Below, in pieces: positions 14,782 through 22,248 of a stretch of DNA of 24,340 nt. The notes beneath the pieces are model-generated. The model was given only the letters and a program-made list of their open reading frames with translations, had not been told where the DNA came from and did not search any database. Within the stretch, counting starts at the first letter, position 1, and each line of letters starts with the position of its first letter. The DNA is from RGIG5579 sp045544655 (lineage in GTDB: Bacteria > Bacillota > Clostridia > Oscillospirales > SIG627), in NCBI GenBank assembly GCA_045544655.1, contig JAZPZL010000185.1:1-24340 (forward strand). Reading direction: 5' to 3'. Position numbers and translations under genes: made by a program.

Positions 14782-15684
14782 TCAATGGTGATGGTGATGA
14801 TGGTGATGATGGAGGTGATCGCATTCCAAGTGCTTTACGTGGCAATGCTCTTCGTGGCAATGCTCACCTTCCGCTTCCAATTCAAGGGTTGCGTGGACGA
14901 TCCCATGTTCCCTTAATTCAGATCGGATCTTATCCTTCACCTCGTGGGGATCGGAGCGAGTAACGACGTGCATCGTAGCGAAATGATTCTGACCGTCCAT
15001 ACTCCAAAGATGAACGTGGTGAACGTCCAAAACACCGTCAAGGGCGGTCAAATGTTCTTTGATCTCCTGAACAGAGACCCCGCAAGGAGCTTTTTCCAAA
15101 AACAAATTCAAGATCTCTTTCATATTTTTGACGGCATTCATAAAAATAAAGATCGCAACACCGATGGACATAACGGGGTCAATGACGGTAAGATCGGTAA
15201 AGCGCATCACGATCGCACCGATCAATACCACGATCCATCCCAGCACGTCTTCCAGCATATGAAGATTTACCGCCTTCTGATTCAAGGAATCTCCCTCTCG
15301 GGTGAAAAAGGCGGCCGCAGCGTTTACGATCACACCGACGATGGCGAAAAGGATCATTCCCGTATAATGGATCTCGGTGGGATGGATCAGCTTATCGACG
15401 GCATTATAAATAACCGCACAAGAACCAAAAAGCAAGATCGCGGTGGTGATCAAACTGCCCAGCACGGAATAACGCATATACCCGTACGTAAAGACGTCAT
15501 CCGGTTCCCTTTTACTTTTCTTTTCCAAAAAGTAAGATACGCCGATGCTCATCGCATCGCCAATATCGTGAAGCGCATCGGAAACGATGGCAACACTACC
15601 GGTAAAAATTCCTCCAAACAATTCAAAAGCAGAGAAAAACAGATTCAGAATAAAAGCGATCAAAATATTTCTTTCGGTTTTCAT
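14782..15684 (-). CDS. Cation diffusion facilitator, zinc-type, with polyhistidine tail
   Basis: 300 residues from the ATG at 15684, five bases after GGAGG. Six transmembrane helices are evident. The metal sites of CDF exporters are visible: SDALHDIGDA in helix 2 (Asp36 and Asp40 with His39) and HMLEDVLGW in helix 5 (His132, Asp136). The cytoplasmic domain (about 205-270) has the VHHVHLWSMDG strand that binds regulatory zinc. The protein then ends in a metal-rich tail: EHCHEEHCH, several more His and Cys, and nine consecutive His as the last residues. It should export zinc or a related divalent metal in exchange for protons. It is divergent from a TetR-type regulator and probably controlled by it. 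Confidence 0.92.
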   Translation of the reverse strand: MKTERNILIAFILNLFFSAFELFGGIFTGSVAIVSDALHDIGDAMSIGVSYFLEKKSKREPDDVFTYGYMRYSVLGSLITTAILLFGSCAVIYNAVDKLIHPTEIHYTGMILFAIVGVIVNAAAAFFTREGDSLNQKAVNLHMLEDVLGWIVVLIGAIVMRFTDLTVIDPVMSIGVAIFIFMNAVKNMKEILNLFLEKAPCGVSVQEIKEHLTALDGVLDVHHVHLWSMDGQNHFATMHVVTRSDPHEVKDKIRSELREHGIVHATLELEAEGEHCHEEHCHVKHLECDHLHHHHHHHHH

Positions 15685-15736
15685 GATTACCTCCATTGAC
15701 TTTTTACCAAAAGTTTCGTACAATACATTTACTAGT

Positions 15737-15818
15737 GAACAGATTGTTCGGTAATATTGTATCAACTTCCGGAGTAAATGCAATATACGAAAAATCACCT
15801 TTATTCGTTACCGAACAA
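15737..15818. promoter_or_regulatory. Inverted repeats, likely TetR operator
   Basis: The 160-base gap between exporter and regulator holds TTGTTCGGTAA (15744-15754) and its exact reverse complement TTACCGAACAA (15808-15818). The left copy is also half of GAACA-GAT-TGTTC (15737-15749), itself a palindrome of the size TetR dimers bind. Two separated sites would suit control of both divergent genes by the TetR protein. Confidence 0.55.
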
Positions 15819-15844
15819 AATGAGAAAAATGTATGGAGATTTTT

Positions 15845-16396
15845 ATGGATCGACGCCAAAGAAAAACGAGAGAATCAATTTTCAAAGCCTTTACACAGTT
15901 ACTTTCAAAAAAGAGCTTTAACCGTATCACCGTCGGTGAGATCCTTGAGCTGGCGGATATCGGGCGGGCTACCTTTTACGCTCATTTTGAAACCAAGGAT
16001 TATTTATTAAAGGCTTTTTGCGAGGAGCTTTTCTGTCATATTTTTGATACGGAGCATCATACGGGTCACGACCATCGGCATATTTTTGACTGTGAAGGCT
16101 CGGATTCCGTGATTCTACATTTGTTTCAGCACTTTCAAAAAAACGACAACAATATTCTCGCGCTCCTTTCCTCGGAAAACAACGAATTGTTTTTGAAGTT
16201 CTTTCGAGGTGGACTGGAGCATTTGATCCAAAGCCATCTCGACTCCTTTCCCTCCCCGAAAGCAAATGCCGTTCCCGAAGATTTCTGGTATAATCACGTC
16301 TGTGCAAGCTTTGTAGAAACCTTGCAGTGGTGGATCAAAGGCGGTCTGAAGGAATCCCCGCAGGTCATAACCGAATACTTCTTTGCGGTATTATAA
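15845..16396 (+). CDS. TetR-family regulator with histidine cluster
   Basis: 183 residues; the ATG at 15845 has TGGAG six bases upstream. The N-terminal DNA-binding domain (about 1-52) has the TetR form 'ITVGEILELADIGRATFYAHFETKDYLL'. In place of a purely hydrophobic ligand pocket, residues 70-79 read EHHTGHDHRH, with Cys59, Cys64 and Cys83 nearby, which suggests metal sensing. The gene diverges from the zinc-type exporter, and the intergenic region has matching inverted repeats, so it probably represses the exporter until metal is in excess. Known zinc regulators of TetR type are few (for example SczA-like), so this is worth testing. It ends at a perfect terminator. Confidence 0.85.
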   Translation: MDRRQRKTRESIFKAFTQLLSKKSFNRITVGEILELADIGRATFYAHFETKDYLLKAFCEELFCHIFDTEHHTGHDHRHIFDCEGSDSVILHLFQHFQKNDNNILALLSSENNELFLKFFRGGLEHLIQSHLDSFPSPKANAVPEDFWYNHVCASFVETLQWWIKGGLKESPQVITEYFFAVL

Positions 16397-16433
16397 AAAA
16401 TACTCCGTTGTTTGAAACAACGGAGTATTTTTT
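16395..16433. terminator. Bidirectional terminator between TetR gene and FtsK-like fragment
   Basis: AAAAAATACTCCGTTGTTT and AAACAACGGAGTATTTTTT form a nearly complete palindrome around one G, from 16395 to 16433. It serves both the TetR gene and, on the minus strand, the end of the large operon. Confidence 0.9.
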
Positions 16434-16437
16434 GCAA

Positions 16438-16713
16438 TCAAGAGTGCGCTCGATTGGGAATTTCTATGGAGAATGCGTTTTTGTCGGACAAAGGGCATTC
16501 GAGATGCGCGGGGGGAATCGAAAGCATAAGTGATACGTCATCCCGCAGACGCACAATTTTCTCCGGCTTGACCCGGGGAGCGAACTCAAATTCATAACGC
16601 GTGATCTCCGGACCTGCCGTAACCTGAAGCAGACCTTCGATTTTGATGCCAAACGCGGCATAAATTTCTATTACCTTATCCGCCATCAACCGTTGTTCTT
16701 TGCTAACGTTCAT
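16438..16713 (-). CDS. Stand-alone FtsK/SpoIIIE alpha-domain-like protein
   Basis: 91 residues. Residues 29-88 follow the linker/alpha-domain of FtsK/SpoIIIE translocases, the segment just before the motor: 'VTAGPEITRYEFEFAPRVKPEKIVRL', then DDVSLMLSIPP and SIEIPN, corresponding to the family's 'V..GP.VTRYE..PA.GVK..KI..L.DDIA..L' and 'G.E.PN'. The beta and gamma domains with Walker A and B are absent. The gene stops six residues after the conserved PN and is followed at once by a clean terminator, so it looks like a maintained short gene rather than a random break. It lies 16 bases after the TrkA/RyR gene with a GAGGG ribosome site, last in the operon. The function is unknown; it might assemble on a translocase or be a remnant. 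Confidence 0.75.
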   Translation of the reverse strand: MNVSKEQRLMADKVIEIYAAFGIKIEGLLQVTAGPEITRYEFEFAPRVKPEKIVRLRDDVSLMLSIPPAHLECPLSDKNAFSIEIPNRAHS

Positions 16714-16729
16714 TCTCTCACCCTCGTTC

Positions 16730-18523
16730 TTAGTTATCGTCTTTTTCCTGCTCCTTCAAGGGAAGCTCGGAAAAAGGCACCAGGCAATTATGCATTTTCG
16801 CAAGATCGTTTCTGCCGGATTTTTCCACGGTTCCTCCGTAAACGTATCCCTCAGAGCGCATATATGCATTCCAGCGACGATGCTCCAGAACACGCAACGC
16901 CCAAAGCTCCTTTTCGTCACGGTCTTTCGGATCCTTTTCAACACCGGGCATACCGCAGAAAATCTTCATTTGCTTGTGAATCGCGGAAGCGATGGAAGAC
17001 TTGTAGTTATAATTATACTGCCAGAATTCATTCTCACTTCCCCACAGCATATGGCGTTTTTTCGCTTCTTCTTCAATATCAGACCCCAGAATCACGTTTC
17101 GGGAATAAGAGGAATTCGTATCACCGATAAAGTCGATGGCGTATGACTGCCCCTTAAAATTGGTAATGCCGGACAGGGCCTCTTTCTTATCGCTGTTGGA
17201 CACCACTGCCTGAATAACGGGTTTATACCCCTTTCTTTCAAAGACGGCGCGAAGCTTTACGGCTGTTGCAATATTCTTCTCATCGCTGCCCAAAGCAACG
17301 AACACGTAGGTCGTTTGCGGCAAATTCTGTACCGTATTGAAAAATTCCGCTCCCGCAACATCCACACCGGAATGAATATGAACGGTATACCTCGCCTCAC
17401 CTTCAACATCCAGTTTTCCGCTGAATTCCATCAATTCGGGACATTCTGCGGTAAAGCGATCCTTGGCAGCGAGATTCGAATCAAAAGAATTCACCTCTAC
17501 CAGATAACCGTCCATCTGACAAAACCAGGTCAAAGCCTTGGTCATTTCTATACCGTGCTGACCCATACCGACCACAACGGCATTGATGCGTTTTACACCG
17601 TCCGGATGCGGTACGGCACTTTGAAACACGTTTTCGTAACCGCTTTCGTAAAGCGATCTCAAAATAAGAGACTGCACCTCGTTGATACGGCGCACCTTGA
17701 TCTTCACATCACCCTCGTTTTCATGAAACGCACTGGAAAGCAGCATTTCTGCCTCCATCTGAGTTGAAAATACGTAAAGGCTCGTATTTTCCCGATTCTT
17801 GAACCTTTGAAACAGACGAAGCGCCTGATTGACGTTTTCCGTCTGATCCTCACCGATGGCAAAGAAACAGAGCTTATACTTCTTAAAAGGGCGCAGGATC
17901 TTCAAGGCGCTGATATCCTTCTTAAAGCAAACTGCTCCCCACTCCTTTGCACGTTCCACGAGTTCAAAATTTTTCTCCTCCTCGCGGTCAAATACATCGG
18001 TAAAAACAAAGAAATATTTCTCCTTTTCATCTTGGTGCATGCTTTGCATCAATGCCAAAGACTTTTCATTCAACTCTGAGAAAATAGCCACGTTGCTGTT
18101 CAAATGGAAAAAGTAGCTCACGTATGCCCAAACGTTTTTAAAGAAGGTCAATACGAAGCCAAAGGTCAGGACCGGAGCAATGATGCCCAAAACCGAAAAT
18201 ACGATTCTGTACAGCCGACCGATCACATCCTTATCAACCACGTCATAAATATCATTCAGATCCGCATCCACAACGAAGAGCTTGATCATATTGTGGAAGG
18301 TAAGGGGAATCGTCTCCCAACCGTCGTAGCCGCTTTTTTCACAGAAGGAAACAAAGATCGGACAAAACAGAATTATCGTTGCCACAACTACGCCGGCAAA
18401 CAGAATATGAAGCGGATCCCAAAACCTGCCTCTTTTATACTTGATCCGTTTGCAGGATAAAACCGTAGCACAAATTAAAGCAATAACTGCCAATACCAAA
18501 CAAATCGTCCACATAGATACCAT
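16730..18523 (-). CDS. Membrane protein with two TrkA-N-like Rossmann domains and RyR-like C-terminus
   Basis: 597 residues. Three membrane segments are visible (about 4-24, 37-60 and 107-137). After the last comes a first Rossmann-like domain (about 143-300, SNVAIFSELNEKS...), which lacks a glycine-rich loop, and a second one (about 313-470) with a good GMGQHGIEM motif, as in potassium-channel RCK/TrkA-N domains. The C-terminal 60 residues (ELWALRVLEHRRWNAYM, then SEGYVYGG and LVPFSELPLKEQEKD) match the RyR domain first seen in ryanodine receptors and found in many bacterial conflict and sensing proteins. The design resembles a nucleotide- or ligand-gated membrane sensor. Start: GGAGG lies three bases before the first ATG and twelve before the second (18514), so either may be used. 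Confidence 0.8.
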   Translation of the reverse strand: MVSMWTICLVLAVIALICATVLSCKRIKYKRGRFWDPLHILFAGVVVATIILFCPIFVSFCEKSGYDGWETIPLTFHNMIKLFVVDADLNDIYDVVDKDVIGRLYRIVFSVLGIIAPVLTFGFVLTFFKNVWAYVSYFFHLNSNVAIFSELNEKSLALMQSMHQDEKEKYFFVFTDVFDREEEKNFELVERAKEWGAVCFKKDISALKILRPFKKYKLCFFAIGEDQTENVNQALRLFQRFKNRENTSLYVFSTQMEAEMLLSSAFHENEGDVKIKVRRINEVQSLILRSLYESGYENVFQSAVPHPDGVKRINAVVVGMGQHGIEMTKALTWFCQMDGYLVEVNSFDSNLAAKDRFTAECPELMEFSGKLDVEGEARYTVHIHSGVDVAGAEFFNTVQNLPQTTYVFVALGSDEKNIATAVKLRAVFERKGYKPVIQAVVSNSDKKEALSGITNFKGQSYAIDFIGDTNSSYSRNVILGSDIEEEAKKRHMLWGSENEFWQYNYNYKSSIASAIHKQMKIFCGMPGVEKDPKDRDEKELWALRVLEHRRWNAYMRSEGYVYGGTVEKSGRNDLAKMHNCLVPFSELPLKEQEKDDN

Positions 18524-18543
18524 AAACCTCCAAGACTAATACA

Positions 18544-18573
18544 TAAGCGTGTCCGAAAATACGAACACGCTTA
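18544..18573 (-). other. Hairpin between YbjN and TrkA/RyR genes
   Basis: TAAGCGTGT (18544-18552) and ACACGCTTA (18565-18573) form a 9-base stem with a 12-base loop. There is no T run on the minus strand, so a plain terminator is unlikely. It could mark an mRNA processing or attenuation point between a cytosolic and a membrane gene of the same operon. Confidence 0.45.
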
Positions 18574-18583
18574 CAAGGAAAAT

Positions 18584-19072
18584 TTAACCGTTTCTGCGGT
18601 TTTGATCCCACTCAAGGAACTGCTCAAAGGACATCATTCCGTTAGAAATCATAAGGAATTTATCATTGTAAACGTCAACTGTGTTCGCAGCGATCAGAAC
18701 CATATAGTTAAAGAGCTCTTCGCTCAAAATGCTCTCACGGAACGAAGTAACGATTCGAAAATGGATCGCGCCGTTTGAAAGATCGTAGTCAAAACTACCG
18801 TTGATCAAGCCATTGTTTGCAACGCAAACAGCCAAAGCTGCTTCCACTCTTTTATCCTCTTTCACTCTATAGGGCATCGGAGAGAATAAAGAAACCACCT
18901 GCGCCTTGGGATTTACGATGATAACGATATCCATAGGGAGATCCTCTCCGCGAGCGCCGCAACGAATCACCAGATTCTCTTCCTCGCGTGTAAAATTCCA
19001 TCCTCGCGCTTCCAGGGAATGACAAATCGTTTCATAAACGGATTGTGCCTGCTTCATTTCTCTTTCTTCCAT
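18584..19072 (-). CDS. YbjN-family protein
   Basis: 162 residues from an ATG with AGGAGG eight bases upstream. The fold follows the YbjN family, which resembles type III secretion chaperones: an N-terminal helix, 'LEARGWNFTREEENLVIRCG', a strand pair around IVIIVNPKAQVVSLFSPMPYRV, then 'ALAVCVANNGLINGSFDYDLSNGAIHFRIVTSF' and a C-terminal helix. YbjN proteins are small soluble proteins often linked to stress or motility regulation and may act as adaptors or chaperones. Here it sits between an AAA+ ATPase and a membrane sensor, 31 bases after the ATPase gene, so it could be an adaptor for either. No catalytic residues are expected. Confidence 0.78.
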   Translation of the reverse strand: MEEREMKQAQSVYETICHSLEARGWNFTREEENLVIRCGARGEDLPMDIVIIVNPKAQVVSLFSPMPYRVKEDKRVEAALAVCVANNGLINGSFDYDLSNGAIHFRIVTSFRESILSEELFNYMVLIAANTVDVYNDKFLMISNGMMSFEQFLEWDQNRRNG

Positions 19073-19103
19073 TGGTATTTCCTCCTAAAAAATAATTATT
19101 AAA

Positions 19104-21092
19104 TCAAATGAAACCCAGACTGCGGTTCGGCTTCACCATAATTTTTTTGAATTCTTTGTCTGCGCTTGCCACCAAAAAGTCCTGCTTGGTCAGCACGGAA
19201 GGATCTTCCTTGTTCAGCTGTGCGCGCAGCATCGCCTTCGCCCAGGTTCGCTCAAAGAGATTGCGGACGAAACGGGCATTGCTGAACTCCTTGGAAGAGA
19301 TCCACTCTTCAGGCAATAAATCGAAATACTCCTTTACTGCCGCGTCAAAGTCATCGGAATAAGTAAAGGTCTTATCGACCATCTGCATAAAGATCTTATA
19401 CAGCTGCTCTCTGGTATAATTGGGGAATTCGATCACGTAAGGCATACGGCTCTCAAGCCCCTGATTCGCCATCATCAAGGTTTCCATTTCATCCGGATAA
19501 CCTGCCATGATAATTACCAGATCCGAACGGTGATTCTCCATCTCGGCAATCAAGGTATCGATCGCCTCCCTGCCGTAATCCAGCGATCCGGGTCTGTTCT
19601 CACGATACAAAGCGTACGCCTCGTCGATAAACAGAACGGAGCCGTAGGCATCCCTACACATTGCAGCGGTTTTGGGAGCGGTTTCGCCCACGTACTGACC
19701 GCAAAAATCTCTTCCGGAATATTCAAAGAAATGACCGTTTCTCAGAATTCCCTTTTCCTTCAGGATCTTTCCGATCACGCGGGCAACGGTGGTTTTACCG
19801 GTACCGGGATTTCCGATAAATCTCATATGGATACACGGAGCACCCAGCTTAGGAAACTTCAAACCTGCTTCGATCTGACAAACGATTTCATCCACGCGGG
19901 AGCGAATCCCCTCAACACCCACAAGCTCATTTAAAAGCTCGTCTGCAGTTTTTTGATGGTGCGTGTAAAGAGCGGACAAGGAAAGGATCTCACTCTTTTT
20001 CACAAGGGTATCGTCCACACCGCTTAAAGCGTTATCCAACTGCTTTTTGTAGATCATTTCGCGAATGACTTTTTTCACGGTGTTGATGCCGTAAAATCTG
20101 CCGTCGTTCTTTTCCTCGATGATTCTGGCATGGAATACGTCCAGAGCATCCTCTTCGATAGAAAAGCCAAACTGACCGAGAAAATTCTTGGCACACAGCG
20201 TCAACTCTTCACGGTCAAAGGGAGCAAAGGATACTTCTCGGATGAACAGTACGTCCGCCAATCCCCTCTTCAGACCGTCCAGAATTTTCTTATCCAGGAA
20301 GGGAACGCGGAAAACGATAATATTCTCCCCCATTTGATCGTCAAGCTGGGATAAAAAATCACGAAAAGCTTTGTCAGTAAGCTTGGTCATCCACTCGCTG
20401 ATATCAATGGATACGATCTTCCCGTCTTTTCCGGTTCGGCGAAGGGCGCTGAAAACGTGGGAAAACGGATCACCGATATCCTTCGGAGACGGAAGAGAGA
20501 CCTTCAGTTCGGCAACCGGCTTTCTTTCGTGAAACGTAAAAAGATTCAACGCCGCAAACAGCTCGGCAAACAAATTCAGATACGTGGAAAGTCCGTCGCC
20601 ATCGTTAATAGAAAAAAGATACGCCTGATGGGTAAGCGTCTCCTCCGTGTGATACTTCAACAGACGGGGGGCGATTTTGACGTACTCCTCTGCCAAAGCC
20701 TTGAATTCCTCCGCACCTACCAAAGCGCGAATCTGCTCCATCACCTTTTGAAGCTGGCTTCCATCATCCAGTATTCCTTTCTCTTCTTCAAGAGAAACAG
20801 ACGGCAAATCTTCCGTTTCCTGATAGTCGGTAACTTCACAAGCCCTTACGAATCCCAGATCATTCGTTTCGAAGATCTCCTCGATCAAACTTCTGATCCG
20901 TTTTTTGATCTGATCGTCGGAGCCTTCCCCTGCCTGAACCAACAATTCACAATCCGTCGGGGAAGAATATAAAACCTTACAAACAAAAACAGTCTTCACT
21001 GCGTCAATAAACTTGGCTACGGGCAACGTTTCATCATCCTTTTTGCCCAAGACCCAGGCACTTAGAAAGCATACGGATATTTTCTTTTGCAT
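19104..21092 (-). CDS. CbbX/SpoVK-like AAA+ ATPase with degenerate first module
   Basis: 662 residues; AGGAG site before the ATG. The C-terminal module (about 385-650) is a complete CbbX/SpoVK/EccA-type AAA+: Walker A GNPGTGKTT (427-435), pore segment GQYVGET, Walker B SVLFIDEAY, sensor 1 near VIIMAGY, arginine finger in LESRMP and sensor 2 in NARFVRNL. The preceding region (about 150-360) looks like a second AAA+ fold whose P-loop is lost: SINDGDGLSTYL has Leu where the Lys should be, and no Walker B follows. The N-terminal 150 residues are unassigned. The protein ends in Leu-Gly-Phe-Ile, which resembles the LGF/IGF loop that Clp unfoldases use to dock to ClpP; a clpP gene lies upstream in the operon. 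Docking is inference. Confidence 0.85.
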   Translation of the reverse strand: MQKKISVCFLSAWVLGKKDDETLPVAKFIDAVKTVFVCKVLYSSPTDCELLVQAGEGSDDQIKKRIRSLIEEIFETNDLGFVRACEVTDYQETEDLPSVSLEEEKGILDDGSQLQKVMEQIRALVGAEEFKALAEEYVKIAPRLLKYHTEETLTHQAYLFSINDGDGLSTYLNLFAELFAALNLFTFHERKPVAELKVSLPSPKDIGDPFSHVFSALRRTGKDGKIVSIDISEWMTKLTDKAFRDFLSQLDDQMGENIIVFRVPFLDKKILDGLKRGLADVLFIREVSFAPFDREELTLCAKNFLGQFGFSIEEDALDVFHARIIEEKNDGRFYGINTVKKVIREMIYKKQLDNALSGVDDTLVKKSEILSLSALYTHHQKTADELLNELVGVEGIRSRVDEIVCQIEAGLKFPKLGAPCIHMRFIGNPGTGKTTVARVIGKILKEKGILRNGHFFEYSGRDFCGQYVGETAPKTAAMCRDAYGSVLFIDEAYALYRENRPGSLDYGREAIDTLIAEMENHRSDLVIIMAGYPDEMETLMMANQGLESRMPYVIEFPNYTREQLYKIFMQMVDKTFTYSDDFDAAVKEYFDLLPEEWISSKEFSNARFVRNLFERTWAKAMLRAQLNKEDPSVLTKQDFLVASADKEFKKIMVKPNRSLGFI

Positions 21093-21101
21093 ATCAAACT
21101 C

Positions 21102-21401
21102 CTATTTTGTCACTTCCCGACCTTTCTGCGATAAGGAAGCAATCACCTTTTCTACTTCTCGTTCTTGTATTTCCTTTAAAGACTGATCCTCTATGATCTG
21201 ATAGATACATTTCTTCGTATCACGAACCGATCCGATCCTTTGAAGCTCTTCGTAAACCGTTTGAAAGGCGGAAACCTTGTCAAAGCAATCCTGACAGGAG
21301 CATATATGCTCATTCACTTTTTTTGCAAGAGCGATATTCTCCTCAGTCAGTGTTTCAAAAGAAACAAAATCAATAATTTCTTCAACGGTAAGATGTGTCA
21401 T
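21102..21401 (-). CDS. ZAS-type (zf-HC2) anti-sigma-like protein
   Basis: 99 residues. The start ATG at 21401 overlaps the stop of the preceding sigma-like gene (ATGA), so translation is coupled; an upstream extension in the same frame is rejected for that reason. Residues 32-39 read HICSCQDC, which contains the zinc-binding H-x3-C-x2-C pattern of ZAS anti-sigma factors (His32, Cys36, Cys39) with an extra Cys34. The rest is helical. No membrane segment is present, so if it is an anti-sigma factor it is cytosolic, perhaps redox- or zinc-responsive like RsrA. Nine bases separate it from the AAA+ gene. Confidence 0.72.
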   Translation of the reverse strand: MTHLTVEEIIDFVSFETLTEENIALAKKVNEHICSCQDCFDKVSAFQTVYEELQRIGSVRDTKKCIYQIIEDQSLKEIQEREVEKVIASLSQKGREVTK

Positions 21402-22210
21402 TTGCGATTTCCCTCTTCTTTTTCTACAATTTGATTCATACGATAAACCCAATCGCTGACGGAAGCCTTCGCGCCTTTTTTCATATAAAAGTCGTGATAC
21501 ACCTTGTCCCCGATACGAACACCGTTTTTATCGGTTTTATTCAGACGTTCCTTCAGGGAATCAAGACCGCTTTCATCCGGCTGCAACCACGGAACCGCGG
21601 TCACAAAGCGAAGGATCAGGTCAAGCATCGCATCAAGAGTCGTGGAATCAAACAAACGGATCAAATCATCGGTAGCTTCAATTTTTGAATATCCGCGTAT
21701 TGCGATCAGGAGCATCATCCCAAGCCACGTCAAAATAATATGCACCTTTGAGTGATGACCGATCACGGTACGAAACGCCCGATTCAGCTTTGCAATTTCC
21801 TCTTCGGAAATAAGAATCGGGTCGTCGCCCGTGGGATCCGCCGGTTCAGAACCATCTGACCCATTGCCCTCTTTAAACGATCTCTGTCTCACTTTTTTCG
21901 CATAATCACGTTTTACGTTAAGCGCAACCGTGAAAACCCAGTTTTTAAATCCGTTCGGATCGTAGTTCGGCTCTCCGTTTCTCATGAAAAAACCGGTTAC
22001 GCATTTTTGATAAAGACGAATGCGGATCAGCTGCATCACCTCGTCGATGTGGTGATCGCCTTGAAGATAAGGATCCTCATTGCACCATTTGCAAACAGAG
22101 CCCTCCAGCATTCGATCCGCGACCATCAACATGGTATCATAGCAGCTTGGTCTCTCGATCACGATCTCCTGAAAAATCGTTTCGAATTCTTCATCGGTAA
22201 AAAACTTCAT
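21398..22210 (-). CDS. Atypical ECF-like sigma factor
   Basis: 270 residues from the ATG at 22210, five bases after AGGAG; the in-frame GTG six bases earlier is too close to that site. The segment 'FKNWVFTVALNVKRDYAKKVRQRS' (about 88-111) is the region-2 pattern of ECF sigma factors (FxxWLxxIARNxxxDxxRK). The usual compact region 4 is hard to see: a long helical stretch (about 130-210) intervenes, and the C-terminal 'KVYHDFYMKKGAKASVSDWVYRMN' may be its remnant. CKWC (40-43) followed by DHH may bind a metal. The next gene, overlapping by four bases, is a ZAS-type protein, which supports the sigma/anti-sigma reading. It may control its own operon. Confidence 0.65.
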   Translation of the reverse strand: MKFFTDEEFETIFQEIVIERPSCYDTMLMVADRMLEGSVCKWCNEDPYLQGDHHIDEVMQLIRIRLYQKCVTGFFMRNGEPNYDPNGFKNWVFTVALNVKRDYAKKVRQRSFKEGNGSDGSEPADPTGDDPILISEEEIAKLNRAFRTVIGHHSKVHIILTWLGMMLLIAIRGYSKIEATDDLIRLFDSTTLDAMLDLILRFVTAVPWLQPDESGLDSLKERLNKTDKNGVRIGDKVYHDFYMKKGAKASVSDWVYRMNQIVEKEEGNRK

Positions 22211-22248
22211 AGACACTCCTATTCTTGAAAATACACAAAGCTCCGAGC

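Noticed and set aside
14944..15699. A 251-codon open frame opposite the cation exporter
   Set aside because: The minus-strand product is a complete CDF exporter with all metal motifs; the plus frame is its shadow.
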